A stretch of DNA of 64,000 nucleotides, from positions 310,001-374,000 of the forward strand of contig WHVA01000001.1 in the NCBI GenBank assembly GCA_015179125.1, written 5' to 3'. The notes below the pieces were generated by a model. It was not told the origin of the DNA. It ran no database searches and was given only the letters and a program-made list of their open reading frames with translations. Each line of letters begins with the position of its first letter. The stretch's first letter is position 1. This document shows positions 12,328 to 22,621 of this stretch, one piece after another. The stretch comes from Gautieria morchelliformis. Its lineage: Eukaryota; Basidiomycota; Agaricomycetes; Gomphales; Gomphaceae. The translations under genes and the position numbers were made by a program.

Positions 12328-12988
12328 TGTTACGACCGTTCATTTCTGACTTCCCACCTTCAGTTCCGCAACACTTTCCGCCCCTCCGATATTTCCGACA
12401 TTCCGCCCATTGTTCTATTCCCTTGTTCTTTCGACTCTATTACTCGGACCCACCGGACCCACCTCACCATTCATCAAGACCACATGTCCGGCCCTCCTTG
12501 TAGTTCGTTGTCAGATATGTTTTCCCGACCCCTTGTTCTGTGCCATTGTTCTACCTTACCCTGAACCCCCCTTGTAGTCCCGTTGTTCCCAATTAGTTAG
12601 TTCCCACGCATTGTCTACTCGACTTCCGCTTCCCCCGGAATTTGCTTAGTACCATATCATTACCTGTTGTCTCAGCTCTTTGTATAAAAGCCTGTCATGT
12701 ATGTCTCTTATTCTGCAATCAGATAATCGACTTTGATACTTGATTTCCTTCGTTCTATCTCCTGTTCTTAGCACAGCGAGTCTAGCAAGGCCTCAGTCTC
12801 TCTGCCTTCCGTCTTCCGCCTTCCTCCTCAGTTCCGACTCAAGTCGTGACCAACCTCTAGTTCAGTACTTTCCGACTTCTGACACATTTCCGAAATACTT
12901 AGGACGATAGTTCATTGGGGGCGCAACCTACAAGTTGAAGCCGCTGTCCTTTCCAGTTCCAACTTAGCGGAAATCTCGATACGTAACA
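12328..12988 (+). repeat. 5' LTR of gypsy 1
   Basis: 661 bp, TGTTACGA...ACGTAACA, preceded by the target duplication TACCT. It carries a TATA box near 12683, about 300 bp before its end. It is pyrimidine-rich with many TTCCG motifs. Confidence 0.95.
12682..12690 (+). promoter_or_regulatory. TATA box in gypsy 1 5' LTR
   Basis: TGTATAAAAG follows CTCAGCTCTT. The same motif is present as GCATAAAAG in the 3' LTR and as TATAAAA at 55061 in the related solo LTR, so it is conserved within the family. Confidence 0.6.
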
Positions 12989-13021
12989 GTCTTATCTGAT
13001 TCCCACCCGATAACTATCACT

Positions 13022-13755
13022 ATGCCTCCTCGTACCACAGCTACTTCAGCTCGAGCAGGAGCTGTCGAAGCTCTCTCTTATTTTGGCAGTCTTAGATCCG
13101 CAGCACCAAGGCACGCGGAACCCTCCAGCAGCTCTCGTGCTGACAATGAGCTCTCCGATGCTTTTCTGCAACGATTCAAAGAAGTTCCCGACACTAATCC
13201 CGACGCTAATCCTGACTATGACGGAAATTCGACGAGTAGCAGCGGCGAACAAACAGCAGCGTCATTCCGACGCCCAGCTCCACCACCACCACCTCCACCA
13301 GGACCACCTCCAGGCGGCCCTCATGGCGGCCCACCCGGCGGTCCCCCAGGAGGTCCACCCGGCGGTCCCCCAGGCGGTCCTCCACCGCCAATTCCACCTC
13401 AGATTCCCGCCAACCCAGTTCCACCCGCGCCAGTTCCGGATCTTGCACAAGCCATCGCCATGCTAGCCAGACAACTTCAGCGCCCGGCCCAAGCACCACC
13501 ACGCCCCAAGACAAAGGTCCGCAAACCAGATCAGTTCGACGGTTCCGACCCCAAGAAGCTCCAGCCATTTCTGGTCCAGCTTCAACTCAATTTCCGTGAT
13601 CGTCCTGATGCCTTTCCCGATGACGAACGAAAGGTCAATTACGCTCTTTCCAATCTCCGAGGCATGGCTCTCGACTATTTCGAACCCGCCCTCATGGATC
13701 CGTTCGCTCTCGTGGACTGGTCCGACGATTACCACAACTTCGTTTCCGAACTCCG
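13022..13755 (+). pseudogene. Gypsy 1 gag, first part
   Basis: It starts with ATG 33 bp after the 5' LTR. An acidic leader is followed by a Pro/Gly-rich stretch (PPPPPPPGPPPGG and repeats), then the Ty3 gag core with VRKPDQFDGSDPKKLQPFL and ALSNLRGMALDYFEPAL. The protein would form the particle shell. The coding sequence is interrupted at 13756 by a solo LTR insertion and gag sequence resumes at 14570. Confidence 0.9.
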
Positions 13756-13999
13756 TGTAGAAAGTCTGGGCGGCGGGGTTGCGTACGTATGAGGAGTTCG
13801 TGAGGTTCGTAGAAAAGCAGAAAGGGAATATGAGGTCATAGAGATACGTGGATAGGATAGATATGGGAGACAACTACGGTTGTTTACGCTAACACCGTGC
13901 GCAGTGACAACAACAAACACACCGACTCATAACACCCTCGAGTCAAAGAAATCAGTGGCCTCAGTGGGCCCGAACAATAGCTCAAGATTGGAGATTGAC

Positions 14000-14465
14000 T
14001 GCCTGAAGTTATCTACGTACATGACTAGCTACTTACAGCACTTTGCAGTACATAAGGCAGGTGCTGATTTTGTGCATGTTTTAGCTGCAAGACTTAAAAC
14101 AGCGATAACTCAGGTAATACTGCTCTGATTGGTTCGAAATTTTGTATATAGCTTTATGTAGATCATAGGCAGGGCACAGAATAATAATCTCACCAAAAAT
14201 CAAGCAATTTGAAAATCCCAAATTTTGTGTGAATTTCAGAGTGGATGACTTTGCTGGATATTATTGCTCTGTGCCCTGCATATGATCTACATAAAGCTAT
14301 ATACAAAATTTCGAAGCAATCAGAATGGTATTCCCTGAGTTATGGCTGTTTTAAGTCTTGCAGCTAAAGCATGCGCAAAATCAGCGCCTGCCTTACGTAC
14401 TGCAAAGTGGTGTAACTGATAGACTAGCGCTGTGAAGGTATGTAGAAAGGTTGTGGAACAATCAA
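14000..14465. mobile_element. Foldback / long-TIR MITE-like element
   Basis: The left arm (about 14034-14190) and right arm (about 14255-14415) are inverted copies over roughly 155 bp with only scattered mismatches. The shared core runs from TTACA-CACTTTGCAGTAC through GGCAGG, TTTTAAGTC, TTGTATATAGCTTTATGTAG and AGGGCACAGA. Weaker complementarity extends outward to about 14000 and 14465. The 65-bp centre is AT-rich. There is no coding capacity. Exact ends and target duplication are unclear. Confidence 0.75.
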
Positions 14466-14469
14466 GTGC

Positions 14470-14495
14470 CACCGGCGCATGATAATGCGCCGGTG
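14470..14495. repeat. Perfect 11-bp hairpin
   Basis: CACCGGCGCAT (14470-14480), loop GATA, ATGCGCCGGTG (14485-14495). It lies inside the solo LTR, just outside the foldback element. Confidence 0.85.
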
Positions 14496-14569
14496 CTCAT
14501 GTCTCGGTCAGGGGACCCGAGGCGCGGCTTCGGATCTTGGCCTAGGGCCATCTTCACCAATAATAACAC

Positions 14570-15279
14570 TCTGCAGCAACTTCGGTCCATTTGACATGGA
14601 AGCCGATGCGGAAAATGAACTCGATAAGCTTCATATGAAAGACACTCATAAGATAGCTAAATATATCGTCACATTCCAGCAGCTCGCTCCTCGAGTCCAA
14701 TGGGGAGAAGCCGCACTCCGACGCCAGTTTTACATGGGCTTGCCATCCCGGATCAAGGATGAAATTGCCTGCGTCGGAAAACCCGCCACCCTTACCGACC
14801 TTCGCAACCTTGTCCAATCCATCGATTTGCGCTACTGGGAAAGACATTCCGAGATCGCTCGCGAAACTTCTGCCCAGAGCAAGAACGACAAGTCTTCTGA
14901 CAAGAAGTCTGACAAAGACAAGAAGAAGACTAATTCCAGAAACAACAACTCTGGAAACAACAACACCAACAGTTACGGAACCAACTCCGGCAACGGGAAC
15001 AACAACTCCACCCCTCGCAACACCCAGGCCTCTGGTTCCAACACCAACGCCCGGAAGAGCACTCTGGACCTTTCCGACAAACTTGGGAAGGACGGAAAAC
15101 TAACCCCTGTAGAACGCCAGCATCGCATGGACAACAACCTTTGCCTTTTCTGCGGCAAAGGCGGTCACGTTGCTTGCGATTGCACCCGAGCTTCCGCTTC
15201 CGCTGCTAAGGCCAAGGGCCGTGCGGCAAAGACGGAAGAGAAATCCGAAGCAGTTCCCGCTACGGATGCAAAAAAATAG
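14570..15279 (+). pseudogene. Gypsy 1 gag, second part with zinc knuckle
   Basis: Gag core continues (NFGPFDMEADAENELDKL, LVQSIDLRYWERHSE). A Lys/Asp then Asn/Ser/Thr-rich linker follows, and then a CCHC zinc knuckle, CLFCGKGGHVACDC, near 15140-15183. The knuckle would bind the element's RNA. The frame ends at 15279, shortly before pol. Confidence 0.9.
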
Positions 15280-15373
15280 TCAGCAGTCCTCCGGCCTCCT
15301 CACGAGCTGAGGGCTGTGTTGACCCGACCCCATTCATGCGACAAACGAGGTTAAACTCAACGCATCCGCTCTT

Positions 15374-18159
15374 TTGTCCTCTGACACCCTCTCCGTTCCG
15401 CTCACTTGCGACACAATCTCCGCACCCCCGTTCACAGCATTGATCGACTCTGGTTCGACTCACTGTTTCCTCGATTCCGACTTTGTTCTGAAACATAAAC
15501 TTCTGACCCGTAACATTCCGACAATTCTGCTCCACCTGTTTGACGGGTCTTCCAACACGGCAATTTCCCACGTCGTGGACCTGTCTATCCGTTTCGCTAC
15601 TGGGGACAACCATGAAGTTATGTTTTACATTACTCCGCTAGATGCTAGCTGTTCCGTTGTACTAGGACACAATTGGCTCACCCGATATAATCCATCGATT
15701 AACTGGGCATTGGGTCAAATACAGTTCCGTACCCCAGATCAACTTCCGTCTATTCCGATGTCGTCCGCAAAGATGGCTCAAGCCTCTTCTGCAACTCCGC
15801 TTGTGGATTCAGTTCCGCACTCCGGTCCTGCTTTAGCAACTCCGTCCCTCGAAGCTCCTCGAATTGCTCTTATTTCCACCACTGCTTTCCGTGTATTGCA
15901 ACGGCAAGAAGATTCAACTGTCTTTCAGATTCATCGCTCCGATTCAGCTTCAGTCAAGGCTCGTTCTGCCTTGACTTTCGCTCCAGTCGACATGAGCTTA
16001 GTTCTGGAAGAATATCACAACTTCCCGGAGATGTTCAACAAGGCCAAACCTGATAAACCTGGTCAACATCGACCTTACAATTTGAGGATAGATTTGGAAG
16101 GAGCATCTCCGCCCCTTGGACCGATCTACTCCCTTTTGCAAAGTGAACTCCACACTCTCCGAGAGTTCGTCGATGAACATCTCAACATGGGCTTTATCCG
16201 CCCTTCGCTGTCTCCGCACGGCGCTCCGGTCCTTTTTGTCAAGAAGAAGGATGGATCTCTCCGCCTCTTTGTCGATTTTCGCGGACTCAACACCCTCACT
16301 AAGAAGGACAAATATCCGCTTCCGTGTATTTCCGACCTACTCGACACTCCCCGCAGGGCAAAGATCTACACCAAAATTGACCTCCGGCATGCTTATCACC
16401 TTGTCCGCATCCGGGAAGGTGATGAGTGGAAAACTACTTTCTGCACCCGCTACAGTGCTTTTGAGTGGGTTGTCATGCCTTTCGGTCTAACCAATGCTCC
16501 CGCCGCTTTTCAGCGATTCATGAACAATGTATTTTCCGAGCTTCTCGATGTATGCGTTCTAGTCTACATTGACAACATCCTCATCTATTCTGACACACCG
16601 GAAAAACATCGGGAACATGTCAGCGAAGTACTCCGCCGCCTACGCAAACACCATCTCTACGCAAAAGCAGAGAAATGTGAATGGCATCACGACACGGTCG
16701 AATACCTCGGCTACACCCTCTCTCCAACAGGCCTTACCATGGCAGAGGACAAGGTCAAGGCAATTCAAGAATGGCGGGAACCCCGACGTGTTAAGGATGT
16801 ACAGTCTTTCCTTGGCTTCGCCAACTTTTACCGACGTTTCATTTATAACTTTTCCGACATTACTGTTCCGCTTATGTGTCTCACCAGGAAGGGTGCCCCA
16901 TGGAATTTCACTCCGGAATGCCGTTCCGCATTTGAAGCCCTCAAATCGGCCTTCACTACGGCTCCCATACTCGGTTTCTGGATTCCTGATGCCCAACTTG
17001 TACTCGAAACCGACGCTTCCGACTACACGCTAGCCGCCATTCTTTCCATCATTTCCCCTGACGACAGAGAAATTCATCCGATCGCCTTTCATTCCCACAC
17101 CTTTTCCGCCCCGGAACTCAACTACGACGTCCACGATAAGGAACTACTTGCGATTTTCGAAGCCTTCAAAATGTGGAGACACTACCTCAAAGGTCCAACT
17201 TATCCGATTGACGTTGTAACAGATCACAAGAACCTTGAGTATTTCGCGACTACTAAAATTTTGACTCGCCGTCAAGTCCGCTGGTCTGAATATCTCTCAC
17301 AGTTCAACATGGTGATCCGTTTCCGCCCCAGAAAGCTCGGAGCAAAACCCGACGCACTCACTAGACATTGGGACATTCACCCAAAAGAGGGAAGTAGCAA
17401 CTTTGCCAGCGTTAATCCGCACAACTTCCGCCCAGTATTCTCCACTGAGCAACTGGCATAGTCCCTGCATCCCACAGCATTGCAGTTTCCACTACTCCGC
17501 GCCTCAATTATTATGGACACCAAGTCTCTCCATTCTGACATCCGTTCCGCACTCCGTTCCGACCCCATCTCCGCAGCCCACCTCGATGACCCCACCAGTC
17601 CTGGATGGTCCCTTGATTCCAACGGATTTCTCCGGTACAAGTCCCGGATTTACGTTCCGGATACCAACGATCTACGACTTCGCGTACTCCAGCAAAGCCA
17701 TGATCATCCGCTCTCAGGACACCAAGGCCAGAACAAAACCCTCGACATAATCCGACGTACCTATACTTGGCCTCTCCTCCGCACGATGGTCCAAGACTAT
17801 TGCAAGTCATGCACCACCTGTATGCAAGCCAAGCCTCAACGTCACAAACCCTATGGCCTCCTGAAGCAACTTCCGATCCCGGAACAACCGTGGAATTTGA
17901 TATCCATGGATTTCATTGAGAAACTTCCTAAGTCATTCGGCTTTGATACCATTCTAGTGATCGTTGACCGCCTCACAAAGCAGTCCATCTTTATTCCGAC
18001 CTACGACACCATCACCTCCGCCCAGCTCGCACAACTCTTCGTGCTCCACGTCTTTTCCAAACACAGAATTCCTTCCCATGTCACTTCCGACCCTGGATCC
18101 GAATTCGTGTCATCCTTTTTCCGCACACTCAGCAAGGCTCTCGACATGAAGCTCCACTT
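15374..18159 (+). pseudogene. Gypsy 1 pol: protease, RT, RNase H, integrase first part
   Basis: Protease motif DSGSTHCFLDSDF is near the start. RT follows with LFVDFRGLNTLTKKDKYPLP, IYTKIDLRHAYHLVRI, VMPFGLTNAPAAFQRFMN and VYIDNILIYSD, and then RNase H with LETDASDYTLAAIL and NYDVHDKELLAIFEAF. Integrase shows the HHCC finger (HPLSGHQGQNKTL...CKSCTTCMQAK) and the start of the DDE core (DFIEKLPKSFGFDTILVIVD; HVTSDPGSEF). Together these copy RNA into DNA and integrate it. The sequence is cut at 18160 by a solo LTR. Order protease-RT-RNase H-integrase is that of Ty3/gypsy. Confidence 0.9.
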
Positions 18160-18877
18160 TGATAAGAGTTGATATAAATGTGTTTGGGTTTTATTCAAGC
18201 CTCGAGTGAAGCTGAATCGAGTAGAGGTCTGAATTCTGAGAGGATTGCTTGTACTACAGGGACTATTCCGATAAGGAGTCTTGAGACGGTGGAGAGGTAA
18301 AACTATTGTTATTCTTGTTTTACAGTTACATTTGTTGGTACTATTTAACTACTGGAAGGGACTCGGCGTTGATACGATACGTACGGTATTGACATAGAGA
18401 TAGGGGAGTGTGGAGCATAGTCTGGAGTGAACTCTCGAATGAATACTATAAGGGAATGCTAAGGATTTGTTGTGGATAAGATGATGGTGTGGAAGGACAT
18501 GTGCGCGATGTATAGGGGAAATGATGGAGCTACGGCTAGAGCCGCTCAGGGACGATCGGATGCATATTGTGTCTCGGTCACAATTGAATTGGTGCCTAAG
18601 CGGGTATTTGTATTCCGGGTCAGTTTCTCGATCGAGATTGATGGGATCGACATTTGTAATGTGATGCTGATCGACTTGGCGTGTCCTGTGCGCGTGCGTG
18701 ATAATGTATTGGTCCAGCGTCGCGTATATGGGAGTCAGGAGATTCGGGGATATTTCTGTGTATCTGCGTGTGGACGCGGACATGGATTGTGGGGATTGTA
18801 TGGTACGGTGGCGTCAGTATATTTTTAGGTTCGGATCTGAGTGATATCATTAACGTCGTTACTTGAATATCATAACA
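18160..18877. mobile_element. Solo LTR-like insertion in gypsy 1 integrase
   Basis: The 718-bp insert begins TGATAAGAGTTG and ends ATATCATAACA. It is flanked by perfect 5-bp duplications CACTT (18155-18159 and 18878-18882). It has no coding potential I recognise and no partner in the window, so it is most likely a solo LTR of another family. Confidence 0.75.
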
Positions 18878-18882
18878 CACTT

Positions 18883-19708
18883 CACTTCCGGTTATCACCC
18901 CGAAGGAGACAGACAAACGGAACGTACTAATCAGACCCTTGAGCAGTATCTCCGCGTCTATTGCAACTACCAACACAGCAATTGGTCCGACCTCCTTCCA
19001 CTCGCGGAATTTGCCTACAACAATGCGCCTTCCGCTACCACCGGAATTTCACCCTTTTACGCCAACAAAGGCTACCACCCGAATCTCGCCATCCACCCTG
19101 AACTCGACCTCACCTCTGCAAGAGCCCGAGATTTCGTTGTGGAACTCGACGACCTTCACCAACACCTCCCAGAGAACATCTCCGCTGCCCAGAAGAGATA
19201 CCAAACTTCCGCCGATCGGAAACGACTTCTGCAACCGGCATTTGAGATAGGTGACAAAGTCTTTGTCAAAGCTGAAAACTTCCACACCACTCGCCCCTCG
19301 AAGAAGCTCTGTGAAAAATACCTTGGTCCTTACGAGATCATCGCTAAGGCCGGCAGTCGTTCTTTCACCCTCAGACTTCCTGACAATATGCGCGCAGTAC
19401 ACCCGGTATTCCATGTCTCCATGCTTGAGCCCGCAGTTCAGAATACAATTGCAAATTGAGAACAACCTCCGCCTCTGCCAGTCATCATCGACGGAGAACT
19501 GGAATATGAGATCTTGGAAATTCTCAACTCCAAGCTTGACAGACGATACCGCTGCCAACTCCAGTACCTAGTCAAGTGGGCAGGCTATGAAAACACCAAC
19601 GAAGAGACTTCTTGGATTTCCGCCACAGAACTCGATCACGCCTCTGACCTCGTCTCTGATTTTCACAAGTCACATCCCGATAAGCCTCGCCCCATTTCCG
19701 TGCCCTAG
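18883..19708 (+). pseudogene. Gypsy 1 integrase C-terminus and chromodomain
   Basis: The integrase core resumes with SGYHPEGDRQTERTNQTLEQ, containing the third catalytic acidic residue region, then FAYNNAPSATTGISPFYANK and the GPYEI...HPVFHVSMLEP block. A chromodomain follows (EILNSKLDRRYRCQLQYLVK, WAGYENTNEETSW). In chromoviruses this module is known to steer integration towards particular chromatin marks. Confidence 0.9.
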
Positions 19709-19843
19709 TCATTTCAGATTCCACTTCCAATACCCTCATTTATTCTTACAGTTCTGAAGTCACAACACAATTCCGATTCCGAATAATTTCCGTTATGATA
19801 TTTCTGACACTTCAAGAAATTATGTTACAAGTCTCTTAGACCC

Positions 19844-21047
19844 CTACTCCTCCCTCATTGGCTCCGCCTCGACCTCTTCCTCCGCTTCCGGCTCTTTTTC
19901 CGCCTCTCCTACCTTGACACTCACCAACTCCATTTCCACCCTTTCCCTCGTTTCTGCCCTCCCGCTCAGACCCGCTTCTGCCCCAATTCCCTGCTCTCGC
20001 AGCCGCGCGTCCATTCGGTCCCGGACCAGATCATTCCGCCACCGCATTTCCCGCGTCAACTGTTCCAGGACTGTAGACATGACAGTCATCTGGTTCTGAA
20101 TTGACAGAACCTGATGCTGCTGAACCTCTGCCATATCGATCATGATGTCCCGGATTTCGCGCTGCTGTTTTCGCATGGCCCTCAGCAACCCGGCAATGTC
20201 AAGAAGGGGATAAGACATTGTAAATCGGTTCAATACCGCCTGTCCCGATTTTCCGGTAACCGCAAACGATTCCTCGGACCTCCCTCCGCTCGGTCCCGAT
20301 TCCGACTTCGGAATCAACTCCTCAACCTTCTGTTTCTTTCGCTCCGCCCTCGAAGCACACCCGTCCACGACGCAGCTTTCTTCTTGTCACGGCACTGATC
20401 GCATGAAGTTTCCTGTGGATTACTCGACCACCTGCAATCCAGCCCCTTAGACTCACATGGATCGCAAGGAGCCTTCTCCTCTTCATCACCGTCCTGTGTT
20501 TTCCGCTTCTTAGTCGTGGGATTTTCTGGTCCTAGCTCACGCAGCTCCAGCATCCGATTTAACTTGCTCTTTCAAGCCTTCTGGAATTCGTCCGCCAGCC
20601 GTTTCCGTTCCGCCACAAGGTTCACCGAAGGAGCGGTTTCCTTTTGTTTCCCTTTTCCTTTGGGAGACGGTGTACCTTCCGCCAAACCTTCCGAGTCTGA
20701 CTCTGACTCGTCCTGAACAATTTTCTGGAAGAATCTTTCAGTTAATACAAGGACCTTTCCGCCGGACATTCCCGACTCACCTGTTCCTTTTCCGCCTTCT
20801 CCGCAGCAGCCTTCTCCACGGCAGCCTTGTCCTCAGCAGCCTTCCGTGCCGCGTTCCGTTTCCGTTTCTCTTCATGGACGCCCTCCTCCTCCTCACGGCG
20901 CTCGCGGTCCTTCCTCTCCTGTTCTTTCCGCTCTTTCTCTCGACGTTCCTTCTCTTTCCACGCAGCTTCCTCGGCCTCGCGTTTTTCGGCCAGTTCCTTT
21001 TGCGCGAGCATGTCAGCGAAATGCTGTTTCATCTCGGCACTTGTCAT
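19844..21047 (-). pseudogene. Antisense accessory ORF of gypsy 1: coiled coil plus Zn2Cys6-like cluster
   Basis: On the strand opposite to gag-pol, ATG at 21047 (MTSAEMKQHFADMLAQ) lies 145 bp inside the 3' LTR. A roughly 90-residue charged helix rich in E, K, R and A follows (EKERREKERKEQERKDRE). After a likely short GT-AG intron there is an acidic Ser-rich region, and then a cysteine cluster at about 20375-20475: C-x2-C-x6-C-x10-C-x2-C (CDPCESKGLDC, TSCDQC). This resembles a Zn2Cys6 binuclear cluster, though its last cysteine is not evident. The C-terminal part is another helical region with QQREIRDIMIDMAEVQQHQV, ending in Glu. Gypsy 2 has the same arrangement. I do not know a described function; a DNA-binding or regulatory role is inference. 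The copy is probably broken, with about one or two breaks. Confidence 0.7.
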
Positions 21048-21191
21048 TTTGGAGAAATTGATTGGAGCACTCAGGATTGGGAAGAAGATGTGTTTGTTCC
21101 TCAGCCTATTTTTTGAACCCCGACACGTTTGTTCACAGGTCACATGATCTGACCTGGGGTCTCGCGGGGCTCGACCTTAGAAGGGAGATAC

Positions 21192-21852
21192 TGTTACGAC
21201 TGTTCATTTCCGACTTCCGACCTTCAGTTTCGCAACACTTTCCGCCCCTCCGATATTTCCGACATTCCACCCATTGCTCTTTTCCCTTGTTCTTTCGACT
21301 CTATTACTCGGACCCACCGGACCCACCTCACCGTTGATCAAGACCACATGTCCGGCCCTCCTTGTAGTTCGTTGCCAGATATGTTTTCCCGACCCCTTGT
21401 TCTGTGCCATTGTTCTACCTTACCCTGAACCCCCCTTGTAGTCCCGTTGTTCCCAATTAGTTAGTTCCCACGCATTGTCTACTCGACTTCCGCTTCCCCC
21501 GGAATTTGCTTAGTACCATATCATTACCTGTTGTCTCAGCTCTTTGCATAAAAGCCTGTCATGTATGTCTCTTATTCTGCAATCAGATAATCGACTTTGA
21601 TACTTGATTTCCTTCGTTCTATCTCCTGTTCTTAGCACAGTGAGTCTAGCAAGGCCTCAGTCTCTCCGCCTTCCGTCTTCCGCCTTCCGCCTCAGTTCCG
21701 ACTCAAGTCGTGACCAACCTCTAGTTCAGTACTTTCCGACTTCCGACACATTTCCGAAATACTTAGGACGATAGTTCATTGGGGGCGCAACCTACAAGTT
21801 GAAGCCGCTGTCCTTTCCAGTTCCAACTTAGCAGAAATCTCAATACGTAACA
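21192..21852 (+). repeat. 3' LTR of gypsy 1
   Basis: 661 bp, TGTTACGA...ACGTAACA, followed by TACCT. About 97.4% identical to the 5' LTR by eye. Confidence 0.95.
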
Positions 21853-22124
21853 TACCTACACATCTGGGAAGGTGAATCAGGATGGGGCAACGTTCATCTC
21901 CTCACAAAAGGAAGCAATGGAGACGGATGCGGCGGCGCAGGAAGGGACGGTGAGGAATGCCCACGCCAGAGGGGGAGGCTCCGGCCGAAGGGCAGGCACT
22001 TGAAGCAAAGAAGATCCCTGCGCCGTTACATGTACCTGGGCTGGTCATGGGTCGTGATTTTGCACTCGAGGTCCGCTTCCTGTCATACCCCGGGATCCAG
22101 GCGAGACTGACTCTGATGCCACGA
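21853..22124. other. Older unassigned sequence between gypsy 1 and a solo LTR
   Basis: This continues the sequence left of gypsy 1 (about 12280-12327) and goes on at 22622 after the solo LTR. Short open stretches such as GKVNQDGATFISSQKEAM look protein-like, but I cannot assign them. It may be the remains of an older retroelement. Confidence 0.4.
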
Positions 22125-22621
22125 TGTAGAGGACAGGAATTATAGGCAGTAGGAATGGACTTCTTGCTCAAAAGAATAGACTAGAAAACAATTCACTCTC
22201 TCAGTGAATTTAGTTGTCACTGTAAATATATTATACACTACCTAGAAAACAATTCACTACAGAGGATTTCTAGGTTAATAAATCGAAAGAATGCTAGACT
22301 AATTTACTTGCCTCTCTCAGTGAATTTAGTTGTCACTGAGAGAGGGGGAAACTGTTTCACTGCGCATGTACTACTACCCGGCCCTTTAGCGCCCAAGAGC
22401 TCGCGCGTCGAAGTCATTTCAGACTCCGCTGGGTGCAGCCGCTTGTGAAAGTAGGAATAACAAGATGAAATGGAGAGATAGGGAGTGAGTGGAAAATTTC
22501 GAAAATAACCAGAGAAATGGATGCATGATACAAGAACAACATGAGAAGAAATTGAGAAAGCACACAACAAATTGGATATATTATGCTTGATTTTGGTGCA
22601 GGAGCATCAATGCACCCAACA
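22125..22621 (-). repeat. Solo LTR of the copia 2 family
   Basis: This 497-bp copy is nearly identical to the LTRs at 36052 and 40811 and lies in the same orientation. On the plus strand it reads TGTAGAGGAC...CACCCAACA. It is flanked by perfect 5-bp duplications CACGA (22120-22124 and 22622-22626), so it is a genuine insertion reduced by LTR-LTR recombination. Confidence 0.95.

Larger units (their letters stand above)
13756..14569. mobile_element. Solo LTR-like insertion in gypsy 1 gag
   Basis: The 814-bp insert begins TGTAGAAAG and ends AATAACA, the TG...CA form of LTRs. It is flanked by 5-bp duplications CTCCG (13751-13755) and CTCTG (14570-14574), one mismatch. No partner LTR lies in the window. 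It contains the foldback element described separately. Confidence 0.7.
12328..21852 (+). mobile_element. Gypsy 1: chromodomain Ty3/gypsy retrotransposon, broken, with nested insertions
   Basis: The element is bounded by two 661-bp LTRs that start TGTTACGA and end ACGTAACA. A perfect 5-bp target duplication, TACCT, lies at 12323-12327 and 21853-21857. Parts in order: 5' LTR, gag, protease-RT-RNase H-integrase, a C-terminal chromodomain, an antisense accessory ORF, and 3' LTR. The chromodomain places it among chromoviruses (Metaviridae). By eye the LTRs differ at about 17 of 661 sites (2.6%), mostly transitions, so the insertion is moderately young. It is broken: two solo LTRs from other families sit in gag and integrase, and I see a few further breaks. 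Confidence 0.95.

Noticed and set aside
13206-13568. Minus-strand open frame opposite gypsy 1 gag
   Set aside because: It is a shadow of the Pro/Gly-codon repeats in gag; its Trp/Arg-rich translation has no domain.
14470-14495. Perfect 11-bp hairpin as a Helitron 3' end
   Set aside because: No CTRR motif follows within the expected distance, and it lies inside a solo LTR with its own target duplication.
18349-18783. 144-codon minus-strand frame in the integrase of gypsy 1
   Set aside because: It lies inside a solo LTR insertion and has no motif; probably chance.
22315-22350. Direct repeat of CTCTCTCAGTGAATTTAG as a CRISPR-like or satellite array
   Set aside because: Only two copies per LTR, explained by the LTR's internal repeat and hairpin.
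22304-22570. Minus-strand 88-codon frame, repeated in other LTR copies of the same family
   Set aside because: It is repeated only because the LTR is repeated; no start context, domain or conservation beyond the DNA identity.
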